A stretch of DNA of 40,139 bases, taken from a virus. Made by a program: the position numbers and the translations under genes. This document shows positions 21,101 through 28,804 of this stretch, one piece after another. The notes below the pieces were generated by a model, which was given only the letters and a program-made list of their open reading frames with translations, was not told the DNA's origin and did not search any database. Within the stretch, counting starts at the first letter, position 1. Every line of letters starts with the position of its first letter. The stretch covers positions 1 to 40,139 of the IMG/VR virus record IMGVR_UViG_3300025000_000039, one strand, 5' to 3'.

Positions 21101-22372
21101 TCACCTTTTTATTTTTCGTTTCCAATATTCTTCACTCCCAAAGGCAGGGCCGGATATCCCGGCTTGCTTTTCCCAGTACTCAACGGTCCCGAATTTTTCA
21201 GTGTTTCCGGGCTTTGGTATCTTGTATCCATGCTCGGAGTCCTTGTCTACCGAATCATTCTTGCGAAGTCCTGAGCCAACTTTCCCTTCCTTCATATCCT
21301 TCAATGTTATTTTCTTTTCGGGTTTGTAGGTTTTCGCGGCGGCCTTTTGCTCGGACGTGCTTTGTATTTTCGGCCACCCCTTGGCTTCACTCCACCCTTG
21401 CGGTGTTGCCCACTCCTTGAAGGTCTGATACGGCACGATACGTGACTTCGCCTTTTCGCTGGAATACCCGTCGTCGCCCTCAAGGTCGCGGATGCGGCGC
21501 ATGGAGGGCTCTATCCCGTCCAGTACGTCGTAGGCCGAGCAACGGCAGTTCACCGATTCCGCCGGGTCACTGAATAGGCGCGGCTGAGGTTGCCCCTCGC
21601 CCCCCAGCCAGAAAAGCCCGTCCTTGTCCGCATACTCCCCGTCAAGCCGCGCATGGGAAAGCCGCGTCCGGTTATCAAGGGCCGCCGACCATCTCTTTCT
21701 CACGTCCAACCCCGCATCCGCCGCCGCCCCATGCGCCGCCTCCGCGCCAGTGGACCAGCATCGGCCTGCCTCGGTCCTTACGACGCGCATGGCCTGCCAT
21801 AGGCCCTTGTCGAACTCGTCGCGGATGGAACGGGCTACCTTGGTGTAGGAATGGCCCATGGTGATGCCGCGGACGATTGCGCCCTGCGTTTTGTAGATCG
21901 CGTCGGTCGTGTTCTTCCCCCAGGTCTTCACCATATTCAACCCGGAGGCGTCCGAGTAGACAGCCGCGCGGATCGCGTCGATGGGAAGGGCCGGGATGTC
22001 CAGCCTCATGCCTACGGCTTGCGTGTAGGCCCATACGTTGCGGTAGTAGCCGTCTTGTACGGCCTGCGCGCTGTTTTCCTCGGTGATGAGGACGCCCTGC
22101 TTGCCCAGCTTTTTGAGCTCGGCCTCAAGGTTGGCAAGGCGATTCCCCAGCTGGTTGTAGCGGATCGCGTCTTCCTTGCGGATGTAGACGCCCTTGACCG
22201 GGTCGTCAAGCCCCACCTTGGCGTATAAGGCGGCGATCTGCGCGACGGTTTCCTTGTAGGCGGCTTGGTAGTTGGCAAGGAGGACGCGGTCGATGATCTT
22301 CTCGCGCTCCTCGAAGTCAAGGAACTGGGATTCCTGAAGCTTGGCGAGGTCTCGAAATGGTAGGTCAGGCAT
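21101..22372 (-). CDS. Minor head protein (Mu F / SPP1 gp7-like)
   Basis: A 423-residue protein. The Mu F core is seen at about residues 160-290: AIVRGITMGHSYTKVARSIR, VVRTEAGRCWSTGAEAAHGA, KRWSAALDNRTRLSHARLDG and the ending ESVNCRCSAYDV. Such proteins bind the portal and leave the head with DNA. The C-terminal 110 residues (EKAKSRIVPYQTFKEWATPQ onward) are Lys-rich and unique. It overlaps the portal gene by eight bases. Confidence 0.9.
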   Translation of the reverse strand: MPDLPFRDLAKLQESQFLDFEEREKIIDRVLLANYQAAYKETVAQIAALYAKVGLDDPVKGVYIRKEDAIRYNQLGNRLANLEAELKKLGKQGVLITEENSAQAVQDGYYRNVWAYTQAVGMRLDIPALPIDAIRAAVYSDASGLNMVKTWGKNTTDAIYKTQGAIVRGITMGHSYTKVARSIRDEFDKGLWQAMRVVRTEAGRCWSTGAEAAHGAAADAGLDVRKRWSAALDNRTRLSHARLDGEYADKDGLFWLGGEGQPQPRLFSDPAESVNCRCSAYDVLDGIEPSMRRIRDLEGDDGYSSEKAKSRIVPYQTFKEWATPQGWSEAKGWPKIQSTSEQKAAAKTYKPEKKITLKDMKEGKVGSGLRKNDSVDKDSEHGYKIPKPGNTEKFGTVEYWEKQAGISGPAFGSEEYWKRKIKR

Positions 22373-23774
22373 CTTCGTCCGTCGGCTTGTCTTTACCGTC
22401 CGTCTTCTCCGTCGGCTTGACCGGCGTGTCCATGTTCGGCACCGCGCTATCCCGCTCGATCTCCTGCGCGACTTCCTCGATATCCGGTATCAGGCTCGGC
22501 GGGAACAGTTTAAGCGCTATCCGTATCGGCAGGGACGCCCCCGCGACCTTGCTGTACATCTCCACGGCGGACTGCATGTCAAAGGGCAGGTTCCGCGTGA
22601 ACCGGATTGACACCTGCGGGCGGTCCTGCGGCTTGGCCTTCAGGTTGCCGGTCACGTTCTGGATCAACCGGATGCGCCATTGGAGGAAGCGGGAGAAATA
22701 CGCCTCATAGGTGGCGCTCGCGTACTCAAAGGGCAAGAGCTTGTAGGCTAGGGCGATACCGGAGATCTCCCCGGTAGTCGCCATGTCCTTATTGTCGAAA
22801 AGCATCATCATGTCGTAAGACAGGCGCTCGAAAAGCTCGTCCGCGTTCTTGATGAAGTCGATAGGAATGTTCTTGACGAGGAACGCGACGGCCTTGGTAA
22901 CGTCTTCCCCCAAACCCTCGAAAGTACGGGTCACGCGGAGTTTGTCGGCCTCGTTCAGCCCCAGTTCGTCAAGCTCGGTCGAAAGCCGGTCGCGTAGCAA
23001 CAGGTATGAATTGCTGAACCGTTGCGCCTCGTTGGCGTAGTCCTCGGATACGATCCGGTCCCTGAAGTCGATGATGGACAGTACGTGGTCGAACAGGTTC
23101 TCCCCGCGGCGGTTGATCTTGCCTATCGCCCATGGAACTTCCGCATATGCGTGCGCCTCGCGTTTCGTCTCAATCAGCGTGTCGTAGCCTTTTCCCTCGT
23201 AGTAGGCAATTTCCGCCGCATCGTACACGGTCGCGTGCTTCGTCTCGGTCTCGCCATCGGTCGTCCCGTAGTATCGGATCATGCCCTTGAGCATCGGCGG
23301 GAGCTGATCGTCCCATATCGCGATGCATTGCTCTGGCGGGACCTCGACGAACCGGGCCTCTCCGTCCTTGGTGTAGTGGTACTCATAGGCGAGCCCGTGC
23401 GCGCACGCGGTCCCGAACTCCTCATGCGTGGTAAGGCCCTCGTCGTTGCTGTCAAAGATCGGCTTGAGCACGTCGGAAACGTAGTCTCCCAACCCGGTAA
23501 GAGCGGCCTTGACCTTGGCGACGACGCCCTTGATGCCGCGCTTGACCTTGTCGGTCGTCGAGTACGCGATGCTGTCCTCGCCCGCCATGTAGCCGGATAC
23601 GATGGTCACGGCCTTGCGGACGATGGGGATGCTGATCCGGTTATCGGGTTGCTCATGCGCGGCGCGGCCTAAAATAGCCACGTTCCGGCCCTCCATGTAG
23701 GCCCGCTGGTTCTCGATCTTGGCGCATCGGGCGGAGTCCGCGGCGATAAGTTTCTGGATCTGCTTGATGTCCAT
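22365..23774 (-). CDS. Portal protein
   Basis: A 469-residue protein of the SPP1 gp6-like portal family: NRISIPIVRKAVTIVSGYMA near residue 45, HGLAYEYHYTKDGEARFVEV near 130, NRRGENLFDHVLSIIDFRD near 220, and MATTGEISGIALAYKLLPFE near 330. Twelve copies form the DNA channel at one vertex. It lies between terminase and the Mu F-like gene, in the usual order. Confidence 0.95.
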   Translation of the reverse strand: MDIKQIQKLIAADSARCAKIENQRAYMEGRNVAILGRAAHEQPDNRISIPIVRKAVTIVSGYMAGEDSIAYSTTDKVKRGIKGVVAKVKAALTGLGDYVSDVLKPIFDSNDEGLTTHEEFGTACAHGLAYEYHYTKDGEARFVEVPPEQCIAIWDDQLPPMLKGMIRYYGTTDGETETKHATVYDAAEIAYYEGKGYDTLIETKREAHAYAEVPWAIGKINRRGENLFDHVLSIIDFRDRIVSEDYANEAQRFSNSYLLLRDRLSTELDELGLNEADKLRVTRTFEGLGEDVTKAVAFLVKNIPIDFIKNADELFERLSYDMMMLFDNKDMATTGEISGIALAYKLLPFEYASATYEAYFSRFLQWRIRLIQNVTGNLKAKPQDRPQVSIRFTRNLPFDMQSAVEMYSKVAGASLPIRIALKLFPPSLIPDIEEVAQEIERDSAVPNMDTPVKPTEKTDGKDKPTDEDA

Positions 23775-23784
23775 GGGCTACTCC

Positions 23785-23946
23785 CTATATCCAACCAAGA
23801 TATCTTTTATAGTAAAGCAATAAGACGGTATAAGGTGTCATGTATATTGCAAAAAAATAGCCATCTATTGTTTTTGGAACGCCTATCCATAAAAGCTTGA
23901 TAAGCAATACAATGATCTTGTTGAATGCGACAAAATCCAGTTCCAT
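23785..23946 (-). CDS. 53-residue membrane protein
   Basis: A short frame starting MELDFVAFNKIIVLLIKLLW, with a second hydrophobic stretch (AIYMTPYTVLLLYY) and a basic end (KRYLGWI). A G-rich site (GGGGGTGG) precedes the ATG. It is AT-rich compared with the flanking portal and terminase genes, which suggests a late insertion. No family recognised. Confidence 0.6.
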   Translation of the reverse strand: MELDFVAFNKIIVLLIKLLWIGVPKTIDGYFFAIYMTPYTVLLLYYKRYLGWI

Positions 23947-23959
23947 ACCACCCCCATCA

Positions 23960-24057
23960 AGCAAGAGGCGGGAATCGAACCCGCGATCGGGCCCCTTCCG
24001 AGGTCGCCCGGCGTCAATGACGTCGCCGTACTCCAGCCCCTGTACGGTAGCTCCTGC
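23960..24057 (-). tRNA. tRNA with long variable arm, anticodon uncertain
   Basis: A perfect 7-bp acceptor (GCAGGAG/CTCTTGC, one G-T), a canonical T arm (GCGGG-TTCGATT-CCCGC) and a long variable arm (GGGC..CCT-CGGA-AGG..GCCC) define a class II tRNA of 98 bases. The D stem can pair six bases (CCGTAC/GTACGG). The anticodon arm does not fold into a normal 5-bp stem with a 7-base loop, so no amino acid is assigned. It lies between terminase and the small membrane gene and has no promoter of its own. Confidence 0.6.
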
Positions 24058-24092
24058 ATTTCAATCCTACACCGAAACGGCCCGGAACGCAA

Positions 24093-25388
24093 CTACAGCC
24101 CGAGCTTTGTAGCCGACGGCCCGGCGCGGACCATGCGCGGCTGGTAGAAGCAAAGGATAGCGGCGTCCGCCCTGTCCGGCGAGTGCCGCCCCGTCCGCTT
24201 CTTGTACTCCTCCTTGCTCTCCACCTTGCGCCGTTCGTCCGGCGTGTACTTGAATTGGCGGCTCGCAAGTTCCGCCAAAAGCTCATTATCGTCCTTGAGT
24301 CCGACCGCCGGCAATAGCCCGGCGAGGTTGAACCACATCTCGGAAATGATGTCCGGGTATTTCTTCTTGTCGATCGGAGCCGCCCCGAAGTTGACCGGGC
24401 AGACGTTTGCTCCCATGCGGCGCAGTTTGTCCGTCACCCCGCCGCCGACTCCGGTATCGTCAACGTTGATCTTCCCGCCCTCCGCAAAGGTGAACAGACG
24501 GGACGCCACTTCCTGCGTGTCCTGCTTGAACATGATCTCAACGGCCGTCACCTGCAAGCCCTGGCGCTTGACAAATACCGTAGCGTCATCCCCGAACCGG
24601 GCGATATCCGCCCCTACCACGACTCCCCCGTCAGTCGGGGCCTTGCGCTTCATCGCCTCCATGACTGCGACCCGCGGCATGATAGCCCGCTCCGCGTTGT
24701 CGTAGGGGATGCCGAGCCATATCCGGGCGTACTCCTCGGCGGACATCAGGCGCTCGGCTTCCTTGCGCTCGGCTTCCAGTACTTCCGGGAACCATGGGTT
24801 ATCCGGATAGTTGACGCGGATGCGCCGCACATCGCCGCGCGATTCGGGAAGGACAAGGCTGATCGGGTCGTCCCATGAATACGGGTTCATGGTGTACATG
24901 AACATACGCAAAGGGAAGCGCTTCAGCCCGTCAAGCTCCACACCGAACCATCCATCCGTCCTGAGCGTCGGTATCAGCGTATCAAGGGACTGCTTCGACA
25001 CGCTTTGTGCTTCCTCGATCCATGCCCAGTTGAAGGACTCGTAGGACTTGATCGAATCAACGGTATGCTGTTGAAGCCCGATGAACACGGCCCGCGCGCC
25101 TGTGTGCGACTCGATGATTCCGTCATTTTCCTTCAGGTGGAAGCGGTCGCCGTAGCCGAGGCGGTAAATTTCCTGCTTGATTGACAGATAGGATGATTCT
25201 TTCAGGCTTTTTTGGATCTCGCGCCCGCAAATGATTTTGATCGGGGCTTGGTTCATTATTTCGGTGATGAACCCGGAAACAGTCCGCGTCTTGGAGCCCC
25301 CGCGGCCGCCGTCGAAGACGTTGTGCGTCCGGGGCGACTCGATGAAGGGGCGGTACTTACTCGGTATCTGGAGTTGGGGGGTCAACAA
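24093..25388 (-). CDS. terL: Terminase large subunit
   Basis: A 431-residue protein of the PBSX-type terminase family. Walker A is GGRGGSKT (about residues 28-35), Walker B is NWAWIEEAQS (about 119-128), and the nuclease half shows GADIARFGDDATVFVKR, INVDDTGVGGGVTDKL and SPDRADAAIL with the expected acidic residues. It cuts and pumps DNA into the head through the portal. The start is TTG (25388, or the next codon, also TTG), inside the end of the small subunit gene. Confidence 0.95.
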   Translation of the reverse strand: MLTPQLQIPSKYRPFIESPRTHNVFDGGRGGSKTRTVSGFITEIMNQAPIKIICGREIQKSLKESSYLSIKQEIYRLGYGDRFHLKENDGIIESHTGARAVFIGLQQHTVDSIKSYESFNWAWIEEAQSVSKQSLDTLIPTLRTDGWFGVELDGLKRFPLRMFMYTMNPYSWDDPISLVLPESRGDVRRIRVNYPDNPWFPEVLEAERKEAERLMSAEEYARIWLGIPYDNAERAIMPRVAVMEAMKRKAPTDGGVVVGADIARFGDDATVFVKRQGLQVTAVEIMFKQDTQEVASRLFTFAEGGKINVDDTGVGGGVTDKLRRMGANVCPVNFGAAPIDKKKYPDIISEMWFNLAGLLPAVGLKDDNELLAELASRQFKYTPDERRKVESKEEYKKRTGRHSPDRADAAILCFYQPRMVRAGPSATKLGL

Positions 25389-25689
25389 ACCTGAATCCTA
25401 TGGGACCGCCTTCAAGTCCGGTAAGCTCTATCGACTGCTGAGGAGTACCGTATGCCCTGTTAATAATGGCCTCGGCGGCCCTGATTATATCAGGCGGCCG
25501 GGAACTTTCGTCGTCAAGAATTGCGATAAGCGCCTTCATTGCTTTCGGAGATGCCGCGCGGGCCATGGTTTTTATCTCTTCGGGGATCTTCGGGCGCCCG
25601 CCAGGGTTTCCGCTCTTTCCGGGCTTGAATGGGGTTCCTGGTGTTTTTTTTGCTGTTTTTTTGCTGTTCTCAGCTTTTGCGCGTTCCAT
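25357..25689 (-). CDS. terS: Terminase small subunit (DUF5681-like)
   Basis: A 110-residue protein. The N-terminus (KPGKSGNPGGRPKIPEEIKT) is the DUF5681 DNA-binding-like segment, followed by a helical part (ASPKAMKALIAILDDESSRP, IIRAAEAIINRAYGTPQQSI). It selects the packaging site and gives DNA to the large subunit, whose start lies 32 bases inside this gene. It is the first gene after a promoter-like site at 25749-25777. Confidence 0.85.
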   Translation of the reverse strand: MERAKAENSKKTAKKTPGTPFKPGKSGNPGGRPKIPEEIKTMARAASPKAMKALIAILDDESSRPPDIIRAAEAIINRAYGTPQQSIELTGLEGGPIGFRFVDPPTPDTE

Positions 25690-25697
25690 TTACTACC

Positions 25698-25719
25698 CCC
25701 GCCGACGTTTTCCCCGGCA
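25698..25719 (-). repeat. 22-base leader element, copy before terS
   Basis: Identical to 19892-19913. It lies 8 bases upstream of the terS ATG, between promoter and start codon, so it would be in the mRNA leader. Confidence 0.75.
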
Positions 25720-25748
25720 GTTGCGATTTACGGTTGCCCGTTGCCTAT

Positions 25749-25777
25749 AGTCTATCGCTTAACGGGCAGTCCGTCAA
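25749..25777 (-). promoter_or_regulatory. Candidate promoter of the structural operon
   Basis: TTGACG (25772-25777), 17 bases, TAGACT (25749-25754). It is in the only gap before terS and would give a leader of about 55 bases carrying the 22-base element. Confidence 0.55.
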
Positions 25778-25818
25778 ACGCTCATCTCCCCGCCCCAGCG
25801 CTTGACCTGGTGGACAAA

Positions 25819-26451
25819 TCATTTCTCACTAGGAGCCTCGATGCAATAATTAAATCCATATTTAGAAATAGCATCCACCAATTGCACCCCCGTTAGAGCA
25901 AACCATTCTCCTGCTATCCGGCTATCGGCAAATATTTTATGAAGCATCCTTTCGTCAGACTTGCGATTTATGCTTTGCTTTGTAGCAATAACCGCAATAT
26001 GAGGGTTTCCTGTTTTTAACGATGAGAGTCTTTTCCTGATATCCCTTGTCGATCCAATTTTATAGTTATTAGTCCCAACAGTGTGAGCTATGTATACAAA
26101 CCCAACTTGATAAGCCACGCCCTTTCTGTTTGTTTTCAAATCCAGATCGTCAAAAATATTGAATTGTGTCGGAATCTCACCACCGAGGTCCATAATCCTT
26201 TTTTGACATATATCCAAAGATTCCTGAATAATATCATCATCCGTCATGTTTATACGATTCCAAGCGATAACAGCTTCCGAAAATTCATCTTCGTATTGTG
26301 TTGCCGATCCACAACGGGGACATTCAATCTTGGTTTCGCTCCCCTCTGTGCTGATATTAGGCGTCCCGCCACATAGGCAAGGCCTGAATGCAATTGCAAC
26401 GTCAATCTCATTTAACATTTCTGAGCTTCTTATGTACGCCTTGGCATCCAT
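25819..26451 (-). CDS. Lar-like zinc ribbon fused to GIY-YIG nuclease
   Basis: A 210-residue two-domain protein. The N-terminus has CLCGGTPNI and ECPRCGSATQ followed by EAVIAWNRIN, the pattern of Lar restriction-alleviation proteins. From about residue 110, VGFVYIAHTVGTNNYKIGST, RDIRKRLSSLKTGNPHIAV, DERMLHKIFADSRIAGEWFA is a T5orf172/MUG113-type GIY-YIG domain. Sequence is AT-richer than the neighbours. Its ATG follows a terminator-like leader directly. It may protect phage DNA from, or act on, foreign DNA; the combined role is inference. Confidence 0.75.
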   Translation of the reverse strand: MDAKAYIRSSEMLNEIDVAIAFRPCLCGGTPNISTEGSETKIECPRCGSATQYEDEFSEAVIAWNRINMTDDDIIQESLDICQKRIMDLGGEIPTQFNIFDDLDLKTNRKGVAYQVGFVYIAHTVGTNNYKIGSTRDIRKRLSSLKTGNPHIAVIATKQSINRKSDERMLHKIFADSRIAGEWFALTGVQLVDAISKYGFNYCIEAPSEK

Positions 26452-26466
26452 TTTGTACCCCTGAAT

Positions 26467-26537
26467 AAAAAAGCGCCTGATGAATCCCCCGGCATGGGTT
26501 CGCCTGCTTCACGGACAGGCTGGATTCATCTGACGCT
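26467..26537 (-). terminator. Three-way-junction terminator / leader RNA (copy A)
   Basis: On the minus strand AGCGTCAGATGAATCC (26522-26537) pairs with GGATTCATCAGGCGCT (26472-26487), 15 of 16 positions. The 34 bases inside can form two small hairpins (GCCTG/CAGGC and CCC/GGG). Six T follow, then AGGGG and the ATG at 26451. The predicted start site lies at about 26536-26540, at the foot of the stem, so this is either a small RNA of about 70 bases or an attenuator of the gene at 25819-26451. Confidence 0.75.
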
Positions 26538-26542
26538 CTTGG

Positions 26543-26571
26543 AAATTACGCCCCGTGAAGGCCGCTGTCAA
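26543..26571 (-). promoter_or_regulatory. Promoter P2 of leader A
   Basis: TTGACA (26566-26571), 17 bases, TAATTT (26543-26548). The start site would be at the CAAGAGC sequence opening the hairpin. Confidence 0.6.
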
Positions 26572-26599
26572 GCCGGTATGCCGCCCGCACGACCCTGAA

Positions 26600-26628
26600 A
26601 GCATAGCACAGGAAGAGGCGGGCGTCAA
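26600..26628 (-). promoter_or_regulatory. Promoter P1 of leader A
   Basis: TTGACG (26623-26628), 17 bases, TATGCT (26600-26605). It overlaps the stop codon of the upstream membrane gene and lies 28 bases upstream of P2. Confidence 0.55.
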
Positions 26629-26822
26629 TTGCTCCAGTCGGTCATATCAAAAGCCCACACAATAAAACAAGCGAATGACACAAACACGGCAAAAATAGCA
26701 TGTACGATCAACCCTATCATGATGCCCTCGCGAATGCCTCTGGAGAATATTGGAACCGCCCAAAACACCAAAGCATAAAAAACCGATACGCCTATATACC
26801 CCATAACCCGCTTTGCTTTCAT
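26625..26822 (-). CDS. Small two-helix membrane protein
   Basis: A 65-residue protein (MKAKRVMGYIGVSVFYALVF) with helices at about residues 8-27 and 34-57 (IMIGLIVHAIFAVFVSFACF). AAGGGGG lies five bases upstream of the ATG at 26822; a GTG one codon earlier is an alternative that gives a GTGA overlap. It is the last gene of the radical SAM operon. No family recognised. Confidence 0.65.
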   Translation of the reverse strand: MKAKRVMGYIGVSVFYALVFWAVPIFSRGIREGIMIGLIVHAIFAVFVSFACFIVWAFDMTDWSN

Positions 26823-27163
26823 CACTTCCCCCTTTTGGCTATCGCCTCTTCGGCCTGCCTTGCCCGCAATGCCTTCTTGTTCCGCTTGTACTCCTTGAGC
26901 ATCGCCTTACACGCTTTGGCTTCGTCATGCCGGGCAGAGTTGCGGATGTCGCCGTTCAGGCACCAGCCGAAATAGTCGTCAATGTAGATTACGGGCTCTG
27001 TCATAGGATTCAAAAAACTAAGTGGCCCCTTCACGGCGCGATATTGGCCGATTATTTTCTCAGCCTCTTTCATGGAGCGCGTTTTTTCTTCGCAATGATG
27101 CGAAAACAACTCCTCATAGGCGCCGCAATATGGGCAAGTTTCATACGCCGGTATGCGTTTCAT
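26822..27163 (-). CDS. Cys/His protein with GWCxNGDxxNS motif
   Basis: A 113-residue protein. The N-terminus has CPYCGAYEELFSHHCEE, a probable zinc site. The centre has IDDYFGWCLNGDIRNSARHD, and the C-terminal 45 residues are a basic helix (MLKEYKRNKKALRARQAEEA). The centre shares GWCxNGDxxNS with the small protein at 28348-28584 on the other side of the radical SAM gene. GGAGG lies seven bases upstream of the ATG. It overlaps the end of the radical SAM gene by 23 bases. Confidence 0.65.
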   Translation of the reverse strand: MKRIPAYETCPYCGAYEELFSHHCEEKTRSMKEAEKIIGQYRAVKGPLSFLNPMTEPVIYIDDYFGWCLNGDIRNSARHDEAKACKAMLKEYKRNKKALRARQAEEAIAKRGK

Positions 27164-28355
27164 GACTCATCCTCCCTATCGCCTCTTCCCTGTCCTTCGC
27201 CTTGATCGCCTCGACATCCTCCGGCCCGAACTCCGGCGTCCGTATCAACCCGTGCGTGTACAGCAGATCCCTGTAGTCCTTAGACACAAGCCAGCCCTCC
27301 CGCTTGCAGTCCTCGTACAGCGGAGTGCCCGGATAAGGCGTCGCGATGTAAATGTTCCGCTGATCAAGCGGGAGATGGTTCGCATAGTCCAGCGTCGTCC
27401 GCATGTCGTCATGGGTTTCGCCGGGATACCCGATGATGAAAAAGCCGCACGTCTTGATGCCCTCCGCCTTCAGGTCGTGGACAAGCGAAAACGCCTCGTT
27501 GAACGGCATCCATTTGCTTCCCAGCCGCATCAGGCGGGCCGTGGACGCGTTCCCCGTCTCGAAAGGCAGGGAAACACGCCAGCACCCCGATTGACGCAAC
27601 CTCGGCACGAATTGGCGAAGTTCGCGGGCGGATATCCCGTTCGGCGTTGACCAAGCGATACCGCGCGCTCTCAGAGCCCGCATGATCCACGAAAATAGCC
27701 CCGGATCGCTGATTGCATTGTCGTCCTCGATGAAGATTTCCCGGATACCGGCGGCGACAAGGGCGTCAAGATGCGCGATGATCTTCGCTCGGGAGTAGTA
27801 CCGCACCCCACCCCAGTACCCATTGACCCCGCAGAATCCGCAGTGACGGTCGCATCCCCGGGAAAACTCCATGGGCATCCAGCGGCCGGTAAGGGATTGC
27901 AGATCATGCGGCGCCCTCATGGACCAATACGGCGAGATGCGATCCACCGATACCGGAGGGTATTCGATGTCACTGAATACCTTCCCGGGGAAGAGAGCAA
28001 GCTCGCCGTCGCCCCGGAAGACTTGGTCCACCCCATAAGGCGGAGGAACGGCGGCGGCGTGAAAGCCCCCCGCGATAACTTTCGCCCCGGACATCGAAGC
28101 CATTTCGGCTACGGCCTCGTATCCGGCGTGCTGGATGGAGAATTGCGCCGAGATTCCGACAACGTCCCATCCGAGGCTGAGGACCGCCTCAAGGCCGGTC
28201 ATCCCGTGGAGGTGGAGGTCAAGAGTCTGCGCGTCCCATCCCCATCGGCGGGCGTTGTGCTCGATGGACCAGAGGCCGAAGGGCGGCATGTAGGTGAGTT
28301 TCTGCGTCGGGCGCGCGGGCTCCGGGAGCTTGAGAAGGAGAAGGCGGTTACTCAT
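27141..28355 (-). CDS. Radical SAM enzyme with B12-binding-like N-terminus
   Basis: A 404-residue protein. Residues 1-135 have the plan of a cobalamin-binding domain (DVVGISAQFSIQHAGYEAVA, VIAGGFHAAAVPPPYGVDQV, FRGDGELAL). The radical SAM motif is SRGCDRHCGFC (Cys168, 172, 175), with the usual FIEDDNAISDPGLFSWIMRA, LPFETGNASTARLMRLGSKW and FFIIGYPGETHDDMRTTLDY segments. Reaction type (methylation, cyclisation or other) cannot be told. The start at 28355 overlaps the upstream gene by eight bases. Rare in a genome of this size. Confidence 0.9.
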   Translation of the reverse strand: MSNRLLLLKLPEPARPTQKLTYMPPFGLWSIEHNARRWGWDAQTLDLHLHGMTGLEAVLSLGWDVVGISAQFSIQHAGYEAVAEMASMSGAKVIAGGFHAAAVPPPYGVDQVFRGDGELALFPGKVFSDIEYPPVSVDRISPYWSMRAPHDLQSLTGRWMPMEFSRGCDRHCGFCGVNGYWGGVRYYSRAKIIAHLDALVAAGIREIFIEDDNAISDPGLFSWIMRALRARGIAWSTPNGISARELRQFVPRLRQSGCWRVSLPFETGNASTARLMRLGSKWMPFNEAFSLVHDLKAEGIKTCGFFIIGYPGETHDDMRTTLDYANHLPLDQRNIYIATPYPGTPLYEDCKREGWLVSKDYRDLLYTHGLIRTPEFGPEDVEAIKAKDREEAIGRMSHETHTGV

Positions 28356-28584
28356 GACCCGGTTTTCCGTCTGGCCAGTATTTGGAGTTATGAACATCCC
28401 CATTGCGGCACCATCCCCATCGATAACCTAGGTAGAGCATTTCCACCGGATCAGGAAATGCATCTCCGGCCCTTAACGACAAAAGTAAATCTATTGTCGG
28501 GTAGGATATTTGAATGGTTAATCTTTTAATTCTACCTTCCACCCCACTATATTCAGAATCAAGACTCGTAATCTGGTTATCCAT
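28348..28584 (-). CDS. Small protein with GWCxNGDxxNS motif
   Basis: A 78-residue protein (MDNQITSLDSEYSGVEGRIK). The C-terminal third holds DPVEMLYLGYRWGWCRNGDV HNS and ends KYWPDGKPGHE. The motif is shared with the protein at 26822-27163. GGAGG precedes the ATG at 28584. As the gene directly before the radical SAM enzyme and overlapping it, it is a candidate partner or substrate; this is inference. Confidence 0.65.
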   Translation of the reverse strand: MDNQITSLDSEYSGVEGRIKRLTIQISYPTIDLLLSLRAGDAFPDPVEMLYLGYRWGWCRNGDVHNSKYWPDGKPGHE

Positions 28585-28624
28585 CCTTTCCTCCTTGTGC
28601 TTCATCGGGCTAACAATTGCTTAA

Positions 28625-28804
28625 TTAGACGTACCTGCTTAATGAATCGCAAACCCTTTCAAGGTCTGAAATATCATCGTCCTTTCCTTCCATTAATTCA
28701 TCAACTGTATCTTGCAACTCTCTCAAATCGTCGCGGTCTTTTTCAAGACGTTTGATAATTTTCTGTAGTTGTATTCGAGCCTGTTTTATTCCGGCAACTT
28801 TCAT
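28625..28804 (-). CDS. 59-residue coiled-coil protein
   Basis: A short frame (MKVAGIKQARIQLQKIIKRL, DLRELQDTVDELMEGKDDD) with a clear heptad pattern. AAGGGGG lies upstream of the ATG, which overlaps the TGA of the gene at 28801-28974. No family recognised. Confidence 0.65.
   Translation of the reverse strand: MKVAGIKQARIQLQKIIKRLEKDRDDLRELQDTVDELMEGKDDDISDLERVCDSLSRYV

Noticed and set aside
23960-24057. Selenocysteine tRNA
   Set aside because: The 6-bp D stem, long variable arm and a TCA triplet are suggestive, but the acceptor has 7 not 8 pairs, the D loop is too long, and TCA does not fall at positions 34-36 of any good anticodon arm.
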